From: an uncultured Bacillaceae bacterium | Lineage (GTDB): Bacteria > Bacillota > Bacilli > Bacillales > Cytobacillaceae | NCBI GenBank assembly: GCA_937995745.1 | Contig: CALKIU010000130.1 | Span: forward strand, 7,908 to 71,907 | Direction: 5' to 3' | DNA length: 64,000 bases | In this document: positions 24,513 to 33,480 of the stretch, piece after piece | Layout: the number at the start of each line of letters is the position of its first letter | Position numbering within the stretch: position 1 is the stretch's first letter | The notes under the pieces: model-generated | Database searches by the model: none | What the model saw: the letters and a program-made list of their open reading frames with translations, nothing else | What the model was told of the DNA's origin: nothing | Made by a program: the position numbers and the translations under genes

Positions 24513-26636
24513 ATGAAAAGTTTACTGCAAGCCATCACAGACCGGGTCACAACGAAAAAAGGAATGTGGATCACTCTCATCTTATGGCTCGTTGCCACGA
24601 TCGCTTTATCCATATTTGCACCGATGGCAAATGAATACAAAGTCACGAATGTGGACAGCCTTCCCGACGATGCCAAATCGGTGCTTGCCCAAGCGAAGAT
24701 CGACAAGTATTTTAAAGAACAAGAAGGGATACCGGCAATCCTCGTATTTCAAGCAAAGGACGAGGAAATAGGACTGCCTGAACTCGCAAGCGTACTGGAG
24801 AAAATCGAGAAAGCAAAAGTTCCCGGCGTGGAGAAAATCGTTCCGTTGGGAAAGATGCCGCCACAGGCAGCCGTGCAATTTTTCTCTGAAGACAAAACAA
24901 CGGCCATGATTCCCTTGATTTACAATGCTTCCATGGAAAGCAAGGAACTGCAGAGCTCCAACGAGCAGATTAGCAAGCTTGTCCGGTCGGAAGAATTGGA
25001 TTTATACATAACGGGACCGGCCGGAATCGCCGCCGATACGCTGGAAATGTTCTCGCGGGCGGATATGGTTCTGATCATGGCGACCGTGGGAATCATTTTG
25101 ATATTGCTGGTTGTGATTTACCGTTCGCCGTTATTGGCTTTGATTCCTTTGCTTTCGGCGGGCTTTGTGTTTATGGTTGCCAACCATGTTCTCGGAATGA
25201 TGGGGAAATACGGCTTGGAAATCAGCAATGAAAGCCTGTCGATCATGTCGATTCTTCTTTTTGCTACGGTCACGGATTATTCGCTGTTCGTTTTCTCGCG
25301 TTTTCGGGAAGAATTGAAAACGTATGAGGACAAATATACGGCGATGAGAATGGCGCTGCGCGGCGTGGGAATGCCCGTCTTTTTTTCGGGCGGAACGGTT
25401 CTGGCCGCGATGCTTATACTCTTTTTGGCCAAATTGGAAGCTTACAACAATTTTGCGCCGACATTTGTAACGGCAATGGCAATCGTCATGCTCGCTTCGA
25501 TCACGCTTGTTCCCGCTCTTTTCACACTTGCCGGCAGAAAGTCGTTCTGGCCAAAAATTCCGCGGGTCGGGGATGAACGCGTTGCTTCGAAATCGCTGTG
25601 GACGAGAGTCGGCCGATTCGTTTCCGCCAAGCCCGTTATTTCGGTTGTTTTGGTCGGGGCATTCCTGCTTTTGTCCGCCGGAAATATTGTCAATTTGAAG
25701 TATGAATTTGACACGATGAAATCATTCCCCGATGACTTAAAATCCCGCATCGGGTATGAAATATTGGAGGAGAAGTTTTCCAAAGGGGATCTCGCTCCGA
25801 CAACCGTCCTTTTTGAAGGAACAAAGGCCCTCACGGCCGAGGAACGCGAAAGCCTGATAAATGAACTGGCCGGGCAGGAAATGGTGGCCAAAGTTAATTT
25901 GAACGGCATCGCCGATGAAGGCAGGGTCTTGAACTTTAATGTCGTTCTCGATCAAAATCCTTACTCCGTTGAAGCGATTAATGCCGTGGAAAAAATGATC
26001 AATGACGCGGAAAAGATGGTAAAGAACAGCGGGGTGGAAGGAACACTCTATTTTGCAGGGGAAACCGCCAAACTCGTCGATGACCGGGAAATGAATAACC
26101 GGGACATTATTGTCGTCGTTCTTTTAGAAACGCTGCTTATTTTCATACTGTTGAGGGTTTTGACAAGATCCTTCAAGATGTCGCTTTATATGATGGGAAC
26201 GATTCTCGTTTCATTTTTTGCCGCCTTGGGCCTGGGAACGTTCCTGACCGATCTCTTCTTTGGCATTGATACAATCAGCGACCGGGTGCCACTATATTCG
26301 TTCGTGTTCCTGGTGGCTCTGGGGATTGACTACAATATCATCCTCGTCTCCAGGTTTTTGGAAGAACGGGAAAAACATCCCCTCCACAAAGCGGTGGAAA
26401 CCGCCGTTTCGACCACAGGCGGGGTGATCTCATCGGCGGGAGTCATTTTGGCCGCAACCTTTGCCGTCCTGATGACCCAGCCCGCTCAATTGCTGTTTGT
26501 ATTCGGATTCATTGTCGCCATCGGGATTTTGCTGGATACATTCCTCGTGCGGGGAGTGCTTTTGCCGGGCCTGATTATGCTGTTGGAAAAAGAAAAAGTA
26601 ACCGGTGCGGCCGTGGTGGCCGAGCCGGTGAAATAA
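24513..26636 (+). CDS. MMPL/RND-like exporter
   Basis: Membrane exporter of 707 residues of the MMPL family (B. subtilis YdfJ-like). There are two repeats, each with one N-terminal helix, an extracellular domain of about 150 residues, and five membrane helices: LILWLVATIALSIFA at the start, then a block around 180-350, and the second half from about 375. The GxxxDYxxF-type motif appears twice (ATVTDYSLFVFSRFREE and ALGIDYNIILVSRFLEE), typical of proton-relay sites. GAGGAGGAG precedes the ATG at 24513; the frame is open earlier but lacks a site. Regulated by the TetR gene upstream. Cargo is probably a lipid or drug. Confidence 0.9.
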   Translation: MKSLLQAITDRVTTKKGMWITLILWLVATIALSIFAPMANEYKVTNVDSLPDDAKSVLAQAKIDKYFKEQEGIPAILVFQAKDEEIGLPELASVLEKIEKAKVPGVEKIVPLGKMPPQAAVQFFSEDKTTAMIPLIYNASMESKELQSSNEQISKLVRSEELDLYITGPAGIAADTLEMFSRADMVLIMATVGIILILLVVIYRSPLLALIPLLSAGFVFMVANHVLGMMGKYGLEISNESLSIMSILLFATVTDYSLFVFSRFREELKTYEDKYTAMRMALRGVGMPVFFSGGTVLAAMLILFLAKLEAYNNFAPTFVTAMAIVMLASITLVPALFTLAGRKSFWPKIPRVGDERVASKSLWTRVGRFVSAKPVISVVLVGAFLLLSAGNIVNLKYEFDTMKSFPDDLKSRIGYEILEEKFSKGDLAPTTVLFEGTKALTAEERESLINELAGQEMVAKVNLNGIADEGRVLNFNVVLDQNPYSVEAINAVEKMINDAEKMVKNSGVEGTLYFAGETAKLVDDREMNNRDIIVVVLLETLLIFILLRVLTRSFKMSLYMMGTILVSFFAALGLGTFLTDLFFGIDTISDRVPLYSFVFLVALGIDYNIILVSRFLEEREKHPLHKAVETAVSTTGGVISSAGVILAATFAVLMTQPAQLLFVFGFIVAIGILLDTFLVRGVLLPGLIMLLEKEKVTGAAVVAEPVK

Positions 26637-26642
26637 CAACAA

Positions 26643-26687
26643 GGAGCGGTGCACTGAGCGGTGCTCGGGAGCCGCTCCGTTTCTTTT
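26643..26687 (+). terminator. Terminator after the MMPL gene
   Basis: GGAGCGG and CCGCTCC arms, with an inner GAGCGGTGCTC-type element, followed by GTTTCTTTTT. Confidence 0.75.
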
Positions 26688-26872
26688 TATTGGAAAACAG
26701 TCCGGCCAAATCAGAACAAAAGAGGTATACAGTTGCCTTTGAAATATTGGGATTGGAAACACATTTTGTACGTCCTATATCAAAAAACAGCCAAATGGGA
26801 CTTGCTTGTCATACAAAAAAGCTTTTGCTAAAAGCCCCCATACAGTATAAAAAGAATAAGGAGTTGCCTGTA

Positions 26873-27127
26873 ATGGCCCTTTTTGATTTGCGCTGCAAAG
26901 ACTGCCAAACTGAATTCAAAAAGATGATCCCTTATGCAAAGCTCGCTGAAGTGACATGTCCTTCTTGCGGGAGCGGGAATCATGAAAGAGTTTATTTAGC
27001 GCATGTCAAGGGTCCGATTTCTTCCGGTGCAGGCGGTTCTTCTTCCGGCGGCGGCTTCACCTGTCCGGGCGGAGTATGTAATGTAAATGTTTCAATCAGG
27101 AAGATGTGCTGTTGGAACGAAAGATGA
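26873..27127 (+). CDS. FmdB-family zinc ribbon protein (copy 1)
   Basis: Small zinc-ribbon protein of 84 residues: MALFDLRCKDCQTEF with C-x2-C, then CPSCG with a second C-x2-C, 24 residues apart. The C-terminus adds Gly/Ser stretches and three more cysteines (TCPGGVCN, MCCW) not present in copy 2 at 38.9 kb. Family members (FmdB/CxxC_CxxC_SSSS) are putative regulators or metal proteins of unknown role. AAGGAG precedes the ATG; the longer frame to 26690 has no site. It is closed by a terminator just before the sulfide cluster. Confidence 0.82.
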   Translation: MALFDLRCKDCQTEFKKMIPYAKLAEVTCPSCGSGNHERVYLAHVKGPISSGAGGSSSGGGFTCPGGVCNVNVSIRKMCCWNER

Positions 27128-27167
27128 ACACGCACAATATACATTGCCGATAAGGTTTGTGTCTATT

Positions 27168-27210
27168 GGAACCCCGGGAATGCATCCAAATTCCCGGGGT
27201 TCCCCTTTTT
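27168..27210 (+). terminator. Terminator after FmdB copy 1
   Basis: Perfect 14-bp stem GGAACCCCGGGAAT / ATTCCCGGGGTTCC with an 8-nt loop and CCTTTTT. Confidence 0.92.
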
Positions 27211-27286
27211 GGATAAACCCTAAAGCACGTTTTCCCTCTTTTACAGCTACGCTTGTTTTGAAAATGGCTCTTACACATTGCCATTT

Positions 27287-27333
27287 ATAGGGGTGTCCCC
27301 CTATGGTTTTATGTAAGAAATTACCAATATAAT
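27287..27333 (+). promoter_or_regulatory. G/C-tract palindrome and -10 box of the sulfide cluster
   Basis: ATAGGGG-TGTC-CCCCTAT (287-304) is a perfect 7+7 palindrome just upstream of a weak -35 (305-310) and a consensus TATAAT at 328-333. CsoR/CstR-family repressors bind G/C-tract palindromes of this general kind, and CstR controls sulfide oxidation genes in staphylococci. The order of G then C tracts is opposite to the ATACCC-N4-GGGTAT sites elsewhere in the window. Confidence 0.5.
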
Positions 27334-27376
27334 AAACTTGTAAATACAGAATTTGTGAAGGGGTCGATGCATTGAT

Positions 27377-27613
27377 ATGGCAAGCGATAAGCCGATCATT
27401 ATTGACGCCAGGGGAGCGTTTTGTCCCGGGCCGTTGATGGAGTTAATGAAAGCGGCAAGAGGTGCCGAACCGGGCACGGTTTTCCATCTCTTGACGAACG
27501 AAGAAGGTTCACGGAAGGATGTGCCGGCCTGGGTGAGAAAAATGGGCCATGAATTTTTGGGTGAAGAGCCAGGCGACGGAACCTACTATAAACTGAAGGT
27601 CAAAATTAAATAG
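27377..27613 (+). CDS. TusA-like sulfurtransferase
   Basis: Single-domain TusA (SirA) protein of 78 residues that carries sulfur as a persulfide on Cys16 in ARGAFCPGPLMELMK. It would relay sulfane sulfur between SQR, rhodanese and the dioxygenase downstream. AAGGGG (358-363) lies 13 bases from the ATG, a long spacing, with a four-base-shorter ATG-CAT-TGA between. First gene of the sulfide cluster and downstream of the palindrome at 27287. Alternatives: a stand-alone TusA for tRNA thiolation, less likely in this context. Confidence 0.86.
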   Translation: MASDKPIIIDARGAFCPGPLMELMKAARGAEPGTVFHLLTNEEGSRKDVPAWVRKMGHEFLGEEPGDGTYYKLKVKIK

Positions 27614-27705
27614 CAACATAAAGATTCAGCCGCGGGAGAGGCAAAAAACTCATTCGCACGGACGGCAACAGATGATGCATTTTTTAAAGGAGGGCACGCC
27701 CAAAG

Positions 27706-28845
27706 ATGAAAAAAGTGTTAATCATTGGTGGGGGCACCGCAGGAACGATGCTGGCCAACAAACTTTCGAAAGGATTGGCGGAAGAAATCGAGGCGGGAAA
27801 AGCACAAATTACCGTCGTCAGCAATAAAGATTTCCACGTTTACCAGCCCGGCTTTTTATATATTCCGTTTCAATTAAAACGCCCCGAGGAACTGGTCCGT
27901 CCCATTGAAGAGGTAATCGATTCCAGAGTGCGGATCATCATTGATGAAGCCGTGAAAATCAACGAACACGAAAAAAGGGTCACCCTTCGTTCAGGCGGCC
28001 TTTTATCCTATGATTATTTGATTCTCGCAACCGGTTCCCATCCGAGACCGGAACTCGTTCCCGGCCTCAAAGAAGCGGGCCATACATTCTTTTCGATGGA
28101 AGATGCGCTGAAACTGCAAAGAGCAATGAATGAATTTAAAGGCGGAAAGGTTGTTGTCGCTGTCCATCTTCCCCATAAATGCCCGGTCGCCCCGCTTGAG
28201 TTCGTTATGATGTTTGAAGATTGGGCAAAAAAACGCGGCATTCGCAAAAAAACGGAGATCACCTATGCTTATCCGCTTGCGGGGCCGTACGGCACAGAAT
28301 CGGTCGCCCGGTTGGCTGAACGGGAATTTAAGGCCCGCGATATCAAATTGGAGACTTTCTTCATTATGGAAAAAGTGGATGTGAAGAAAAAAGAATTGGT
28401 CAGTATCGACGGCCGGAGACTGCCTTTTGATTTGCTTGTCGCAGTTCCGCCCCATACAGGTGCAGAGGTGATCATCGAAAACGGTTTAGGCGACAAGGAC
28501 GGGTGGCTTCCGACCGACCGCCACAAACTCCATCTTGAAAACCGCAGCTCGGTCTTTTGCATCGGCGACGCGACAAATCTTCCCATCAGCAAAGCCGGCT
28601 CAACGGCGCATTTTGAATCGGAAATTCTCTCGGAAAACTTAATCAACATGATTCGCGGCGGCGAAGCTCATAAACAATACAACGGGAAAGTCTTCTGTTT
28701 TATTGAAACCGCTTTAGACAAGGCAACCTATATTACCTTTGATTATGAAAACCCGCCCAAGCCGGTGACGCCTTCAAAAATGGTTCATTTCGCCAAAGTG
28801 GGCTACAACAACATGCACTGGGTGAATTTAAAGGGAATCATGTAA
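27706..28845 (+). CDS. sqr: Sulfide:quinone oxidoreductase
   Basis: FAD-dependent disulfide-family oxidoreductase of 379 residues that oxidises sulfide to sulfane sulfur and reduces membrane quinone. GGGTAGTMLA near 8-17 and LILATGSHP near 105-113 are the FAD/NAD-binding loops. Cys159 (PHKCPVAP) and Cys331 (VFCFIET) are positioned like the catalytic pair. A further Cys lies in VFCIGDATN, the FAD-proximal GD motif. The C-terminus (NMHWVNLKG) is amphipathic and probably contacts the membrane. AAAGGAGGG precedes the ATG. Confidence 0.88.
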   Translation: MKKVLIIGGGTAGTMLANKLSKGLAEEIEAGKAQITVVSNKDFHVYQPGFLYIPFQLKRPEELVRPIEEVIDSRVRIIIDEAVKINEHEKRVTLRSGGLLSYDYLILATGSHPRPELVPGLKEAGHTFFSMEDALKLQRAMNEFKGGKVVVAVHLPHKCPVAPLEFVMMFEDWAKKRGIRKKTEITYAYPLAGPYGTESVARLAEREFKARDIKLETFFIMEKVDVKKKELVSIDGRRLPFDLLVAVPPHTGAEVIIENGLGDKDGWLPTDRHKLHLENRSSVFCIGDATNLPISKAGSTAHFESEILSENLINMIRGGEAHKQYNGKVFCFIETALDKATYITFDYENPPKPVTPSKMVHFAKVGYNNMHWVNLKGIM

Positions 28846-28861
28846 AAAAGGGGGCAGGAGG

Positions 28862-29464
28862 ATGTCCACAAAGACAAATATGCTGCAATTAACTCCGGAA
28901 CTGCAGGAAGAATTGACGGAAACCCTCCCCGTGTTTGTCCGGTTTTTGCACGGTCTCAAAATGGCCGGCGATGCGATGACAGAAGAAACGATCTCCCATT
29001 TGACGGTCAAGTTGGAAAAAGCGGCCAATCTCCTCGCGATCATTGATGATGACAGGCTGCCCCGTTTATTAACAGCGCTGCTTGAAAACGGAGACGCTCT
29101 TGTCTCGCTATTGGAAAAAGCGGCCGTATTGCATGAAAACGGCACGTTGGACAAATTGATAGAGTTGGCGGAAGCCCTCGGTTCCGTGACAGACGCTTTA
29201 ACGGAAGAAACTGTACAGCAAATGACGGCAAAAGCGCTGCCGCTTGTTGAGATCGGCGACAAGATTCTTTCCTCCAAGGCGGTGAAAAAAGCGCCGCAGC
29301 TGATAGATGCCGTGAACAAAACAATCGCCGACATGGAAAATCAAAAACCGCAACCGTTGTCCGTTTTTGGCCTTCTCGGGTTGTTAAAGAAAAAAGAAGT
29401 ACAAAGAGCCCTGCAATTTACAGTCGCCTTGCTCGGCAATCTGTCGGAACCGCAAACAAAATAG
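28862..29464 (+). CDS. DUF1641 protein of the sulfide cluster
   Basis: DUF1641-type helical protein of 200 residues: alternating amphipathic helices with VFVRFLHGLKM near the start and a hydrophobic FGLLGLLKKKEVQRALQF block near 160-177 typical of the family. No catalytic motif visible. DUF1641 proteins commonly lie next to SQR or formate dehydrogenase genes and may dock the flavoprotein to the membrane or quinone pool; that role is inference. It begins 16 bp after sqr with GGGGGCAGGAGG as site. Confidence 0.82.
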   Translation: MSTKTNMLQLTPELQEELTETLPVFVRFLHGLKMAGDAMTEETISHLTVKLEKAANLLAIIDDDRLPRLLTALLENGDALVSLLEKAAVLHENGTLDKLIELAEALGSVTDALTEETVQQMTAKALPLVEIGDKILSSKAVKKAPQLIDAVNKTIADMENQKPQPLSVFGLLGLLKKKEVQRALQFTVALLGNLSEPQTK

Positions 29465-29476
29465 AAGGGATTTTGG

Positions 29477-30265
29477 ATGATGGAATATAGCATTGAGCTA
29501 ATCGTAGTTCTTTTTCTCATCGGAGCAATCGGCTCAGCTGTTTCCGGCATGGTCGGAATCGGCGGAACAATCATAAAGTATCCCCTCCTCCTGTATATAC
29601 CGCCCCTTCTCGGTTTGGGCGCGTTTACGGCACAGGAAGTATCGGCGATCAGCGCGGTTCAAGTGTTTTTTGCCACTTTGGCCGGGATGGTTGTTTTCAA
29701 AAAAGGCGGTTATATCCACGGAAAGCTGGTCGCTTATATGGGCATTTCCATCGTAATCGGGAGTTTTGCCGGAGGGTACGGTTCAAAATATCTCCCCGAT
29801 GATGCCATTAATTTTGTCTATGCCATTTTGGCGCTGGCCGCGGCGGTCATGATGCTTTTTCCGAAAAAAGGCGACGAAGAAGGGGAGGAAATAAGGGATT
29901 TCAACAAATGGATCGCCGTTCCGGCAGCTTTCATCATCGGTGTCGCCTCGGGAATTGTCGGGGCGGCGGGAGCCTTTATCACTGTCCCGGTCATGCTTGT
30001 TTTGTTGAAAATTCCGACGAGAGTCGCCATTGGTTCATCTTTGGCCATTACCTTTATATCATCGATCGGTTCCACTGCAGGCAAGCTTCTCAGCGGACAC
30101 ATGCTGCTAGTCCCGTCTGTCGTCATGGTGGTTGCCAGTTTAATTGCCGCCCCTTTGGGTGCGAAATGGAGCGGCCGCTTAAATACGAAAGTGCTGCAGA
30201 CGATTTTGCTCTTTTTAATTTGCGGCACTGTTATAAAAATTTGGTACGAAATTTTGTTTGTGTAA
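29477..30265 (+). CDS. TauE/SafE-family sulfur anion permease
   Basis: Membrane permease of 262 residues with about eight helices. The N-terminal repeat has SGMVGIGGTIIKYPLLL and the second repeat SGIVGAAGAFITVPVML, the duplicated glycine motif of the TauE/SafE family. Members move sulfite, thiosulfate or sulfonates. Between DUF1641 and the TusA-rhodanese gene it probably exports sulfite or thiosulfate produced by persulfide oxidation. The ATG at 29480 is an alternative start three bases on. Confidence 0.88.
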   Translation: MMEYSIELIVVLFLIGAIGSAVSGMVGIGGTIIKYPLLLYIPPLLGLGAFTAQEVSAISAVQVFFATLAGMVVFKKGGYIHGKLVAYMGISIVIGSFAGGYGSKYLPDDAINFVYAILALAAAVMMLFPKKGDEEGEEIRDFNKWIAVPAAFIIGVASGIVGAAGAFITVPVMLVLLKIPTRVAIGSSLAITFISSIGSTAGKLLSGHMLLVPSVVMVVASLIAAPLGAKWSGRLNTKVLQTILLFLICGTVIKIWYEILFV

Positions 30266-30303
30266 AAGAACGATGATTGAGGGAATGAAGGTGTGACAGG
30301 AGC

Positions 30304-30873
30304 ATGAAAAGCGGTACAGAACAGTTTTTCCTCGACTGTTCAGAATATGATTGTCCGATGATGCTCGCCCAACTGAAAGAGGCGTTGGGACGGGTTGCAC
30401 CCGGCCAAACGGTGGAAGTGATCACGAATTGCGCCGAGAAATTTCAATTCATTCTCCGGGCATGGACTCACGAGACAAACGATACTTATTGCGGCTTTTT
30501 GGAAAAAGGGGAACGGACCCATCATTTCATTCAAAAAGCCCCGGATCATGAAAGGAGGGAACATAAACCGCATCCGCATATCATCACCAATGAGGAATTG
30601 AAAAAAATTCTCTCCGTGAAAGGGAACTTCCGTCTTGTGGACGTGAGAGAGGATATTGAGTATATGCTGGGACATGTGCCTGAAGCGATCAACGTTCCAT
30701 TGTCTGATTTTACTTCAAGGATATCGCTGCTACCGAAGGATGAGACTTACTACATGATTTGCCGGACTGGAAACCGCAGTGATTTTGCCTGCAAATATAT
30801 GACTTTTCTCGGCTTTAAAAATGTTTACAATGTGATGCCGGGCATGTGCCAATGGGACGGGGAAGTGGTTTAA
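30304..30873 (+). CDS. TusA-rhodanese fusion sulfurtransferase
   Basis: Two-domain cytosolic protein of 189 residues. Residues 5-75 form a TusA-like domain with Cys17 (EYDCPMM) plus an extra Cys12. A His/Pro-rich linker (HERREHKPHPHI) joins a rhodanese domain with LVDVREDIEYMLGHVPEAINVP and the active loop CRTGNRS (Cys153). It would transfer sulfur between SQR and the dioxygenase. ACAGGAGC precedes the ATG. The fusion order TusA-rhodanese is like staphylococcal CstA, which also carries a TusA and a rhodanese module. Confidence 0.88.
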   Translation: MKSGTEQFFLDCSEYDCPMMLAQLKEALGRVAPGQTVEVITNCAEKFQFILRAWTHETNDTYCGFLEKGERTHHFIQKAPDHERREHKPHPHIITNEELKKILSVKGNFRLVDVREDIEYMLGHVPEAINVPLSDFTSRISLLPKDETYYMICRTGNRSDFACKYMTFLGFKNVYNVMPGMCQWDGEVV

Positions 30874-31019
30874 ACGCGTCTGCGGTCCGCCAGCCGGAGT
30901 CGAAAGGATTTTGTTCACAAATGGCCAGGCTCCGGAGGCAACATGCACAGGCGTCCGAAATAAAAAAGATTTTGTTCAGAGGAAATTTCCGTTGTAAATA
31001 AAAAATGGGGGGATGAAAC

Positions 31020-32159
31020 ATGACTGCTGCCGGTATTACCGCAGAAAAATTAAATCGTTGGATTGTGGAGAAAGAGCCGTTGTTCATCCTTGACACCCGC
31101 AATGAAGAAGATTTTGAGGAATGGAAGATTGACGGGGAGAATATCGAGTTTTTAAATGTGCCGTATTTTGAACTGTTGGAAGACGGCATTGAATCCATTC
31201 TTGACAAACTTCCGAAAGACAAAAAGATCATCGCCGTTTGTGCAAAGGAAGGTTCTTCCAAACTGATTGCCGAGCAACTTTCCGAAGCAGGCGTTGAAGT
31301 TTCGTACTTGCTTGGCGGGATGAAAAAATGGAGTGAATATCTCTATCCCGTCAAAGTGTATCAAGATGAAAATATGAAAGTGTACCAGTTTCTCCGCGTC
31401 GGGAAAGGCTGCTTGTCGTACATGGTTTTTTCGGACAACGAAGCTTTGGTCGTCGATCCGCTCAGATTCGTTGATGAATATATAAAACTGGCGGAAAAAG
31501 AAGGGGCAACCATTACCCATATCGTCGATTCCCACCTCCATGCCGATCATATTTCCGGAGGCCGCCGGCTGGCTGAGCTGACCGGTGCCACTTATTACTT
31601 AATGAAGAGCGAAGGAGCCATTTATGAGTTTGAACCGCTCGAAAATTATGAGCAAATCAATTTCGCCAAGGTCAACCTGGAAGTGTTGGCCGTAAAAACG
31701 CCCGGACATACCCCCGGCAGTGTTTCGTTTTTCGTAAACAAGCGCCTTCTCTTTTCCGGTGATACGATTTTTGTCAGCGGGATAGGCCGGCCCGACCTTG
31801 GCGGGAAAGCGAGAGAATGGGCTAAAGATCTGTACCATACCGTTTACAGCAAGGTGGCGAAATTCGCCGATGATGTTCTTGTCCTTCCCGGCCATTACGG
31901 AAGCTTTGTTGAGGAATTTAATGAGCATGGCTATGTAGGAAGCCTTCTCGGCGACATCCGGAAAAGAAATGACATGATGGAAGGCATGTCAATGGATGAA
32001 TTTGTCAATGAAGTGGCTAAATCTGCATCAGAAGTCACCCCGCCGAATTATCAAGATATCATTGCCATTAATAAAGGAATCAAGACGGCCACCGAAGAGG
32101 AAATGTTGGAACTTGAAATCGGCCCGAACCGGTGCGCCTTCCATCACACAACCAAATAA
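31020..32159 (+). CDS. Rhodanese-persulfide dioxygenase fusion (CstB-like)
   Basis: Fusion of 379 residues. The N-terminal rhodanese domain has FILDTRNEEDFEEWK and an active Cys74 in VCAKEGSS. From about residue 120 a metallo-beta-lactamase fold persulfide dioxygenase follows: DSHLHADH (His172, His174, Asp176, His177), TPGHTPGS, FSGDTIF and PGHYGS supply the remaining ligands. It oxidises persulfide to sulfite, and with the rhodanese to thiosulfate. GGGGGG precedes the ATG. Domain order is rhodanese first, the reverse of classical CstB. Last gene of the cluster. Confidence 0.88.
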   Translation: MTAAGITAEKLNRWIVEKEPLFILDTRNEEDFEEWKIDGENIEFLNVPYFELLEDGIESILDKLPKDKKIIAVCAKEGSSKLIAEQLSEAGVEVSYLLGGMKKWSEYLYPVKVYQDENMKVYQFLRVGKGCLSYMVFSDNEALVVDPLRFVDEYIKLAEKEGATITHIVDSHLHADHISGGRRLAELTGATYYLMKSEGAIYEFEPLENYEQINFAKVNLEVLAVKTPGHTPGSVSFFVNKRLLFSGDTIFVSGIGRPDLGGKAREWAKDLYHTVYSKVAKFADDVLVLPGHYGSFVEEFNEHGYVGSLLGDIRKRNDMMEGMSMDEFVNEVAKSASEVTPPNYQDIIAINKGIKTATEEEMLELEIGPNRCAFHHTTK

Positions 32160-32197
32160 GCCCGGCGGATCATTTGGAGAAGACCTCCTGAACCAAT

Positions 32198-32252
32198 AAA
32201 GCCTGCGCGAAAGGAAACGGTTCCTTACCGCAGGCTTTGTTAATTGTTTTTG
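32198..32252 (+). terminator. Terminator after the sulfide cluster
   Basis: AAAGCCTGCG / CGCAGGCTTT with an inner AAGGAA/TTCCTT stem and an ACGG loop, followed by a weak T tract (GTTAATTGTTTTTG). Confidence 0.85.
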
Positions 32253-32433
32253 AAAATTTAACTGAAGAACTGCCGGGCAACAGAATGTTTCTTCTTTCAA
32301 GAAATCCGACGGACAGCCTTTTGTTTACTGCTCATTCTAAAAAGTTGAGCAGAAGGCGGCGCCTTTTAAAACACAAATATCCAATATTTGTAAAATTTTA
32401 CTTAAAGATTTAGAATGATAGTGGGGGGAGTAT

Positions 32434-33480
32434 ATGGAAATGGAGAATTCTTTTGTGTTCAATGATGCTTATTTGAGGCAAATTTTTATGAGCATTCAAG
32501 ATGGAATATTGGTCATGGATGAGGACCGGGTGATTTTGCAAATGAATCCGGCGGCCAAAAGGTTGACCGGCTGGAAAATAGGCGGGAAGGTTCCCTATTG
32601 CACATACTGTCAAAACCGCCGTGTGGAGGAGGGGGAAGAACGCTGTTATTTAATCGGCAATCAAAGCGTTCCGTACTTTTTATCAAAAATGCCTTCGTAT
32701 TACGGCGAGAAGATTTACGTAGAAATGAGCACCGCTCTCATATATAAAGAGGAAGAGACCGGAAAAAGGCATTATCTTCTCGTCTTGAGGGATCAGTCTC
32801 TCAAGCAAAAGGAAGAAGAAGTCCGCATGTCCAAGATGATGATCAAAAAGTTGATTGACGCCCGGGAAAGTGAGCATAAACGTCTGGCAGCCGAACTCCA
32901 TGACGGGGTCGGGCAATCATTGTACACGATTTCCGTTGCGCTGCAGGCGATAGAAGCCCGTCTTTCCGACAAAAAGCTGCATGAATATGTGGCGGAAGTG
33001 AGGAACGAACTTGAGAAAGTCATGAACGATGTCAAATCATACTCCCATCAACTAAGACCGCAAAGCCTTGATCAACTGGGACTTGTCCCCACTGTCCACT
33101 CATTGATATCTTCTTTGAAGAAAAAACTGCCCGCAACTTCATTTACATTCGACACCAACTTGGAGCACCGATTAAACAGTTTTGCCGAAATTAATATTTA
33201 CCGTGTCATCCAAGAAGCCCTGCACAATGCCATGAAATATTCTTCCGCAACCGATGTAAATATTTCGCTTCACCGGACCGGCGGCAAACTTTTTCTGGAA
33301 ATTTCTGATAACGGCGTCGGATTTCAATACGACCGGAACCGGGAAGGGCTGGGTTTAAAACATATGGAGGAACGGATCGACCAACTTGGCGGAACGTTCT
33401 CTATTCAAACGGCTCCGGGGAAAGGCACAAAGGTGATGGCGGAAATTCCTTGTACGGAGGTGGAAAAATTTTATGATTAA
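32434..33480 (+). CDS. NreB-like sensor histidine kinase with three-cysteine PAS
   Basis: NarL-type histidine kinase of 348 residues. Residues 10-120 form a PAS domain with cysteines at 56, 59 and 71. The C-x2-C-x11-C spacing equals the first three cluster ligands of oxygen-sensing NreB; the fourth, expected at 74, is isoleucine. A coiled linker then leads to HisKA_3 with RLAAELHDGVGQ (His156) and an HATPase near 260-340 (SDNGVGF). GGGGGGAG precedes the ATG. Overlaps the response-regulator gene by 8 bp. Soluble, no membrane helices. Confidence 0.86.
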   Translation: MEMENSFVFNDAYLRQIFMSIQDGILVMDEDRVILQMNPAAKRLTGWKIGGKVPYCTYCQNRRVEEGEERCYLIGNQSVPYFLSKMPSYYGEKIYVEMSTALIYKEEETGKRHYLLVLRDQSLKQKEEEVRMSKMMIKKLIDARESEHKRLAAELHDGVGQSLYTISVALQAIEARLSDKKLHEYVAEVRNELEKVMNDVKSYSHQLRPQSLDQLGLVPTVHSLISSLKKKLPATSFTFDTNLEHRLNSFAEINIYRVIQEALHNAMKYSSATDVNISLHRTGGKLFLEISDNGVGFQYDRNREGLGLKHMEERIDQLGGTFSIQTAPGKGTKVMAEIPCTEVEKFYD

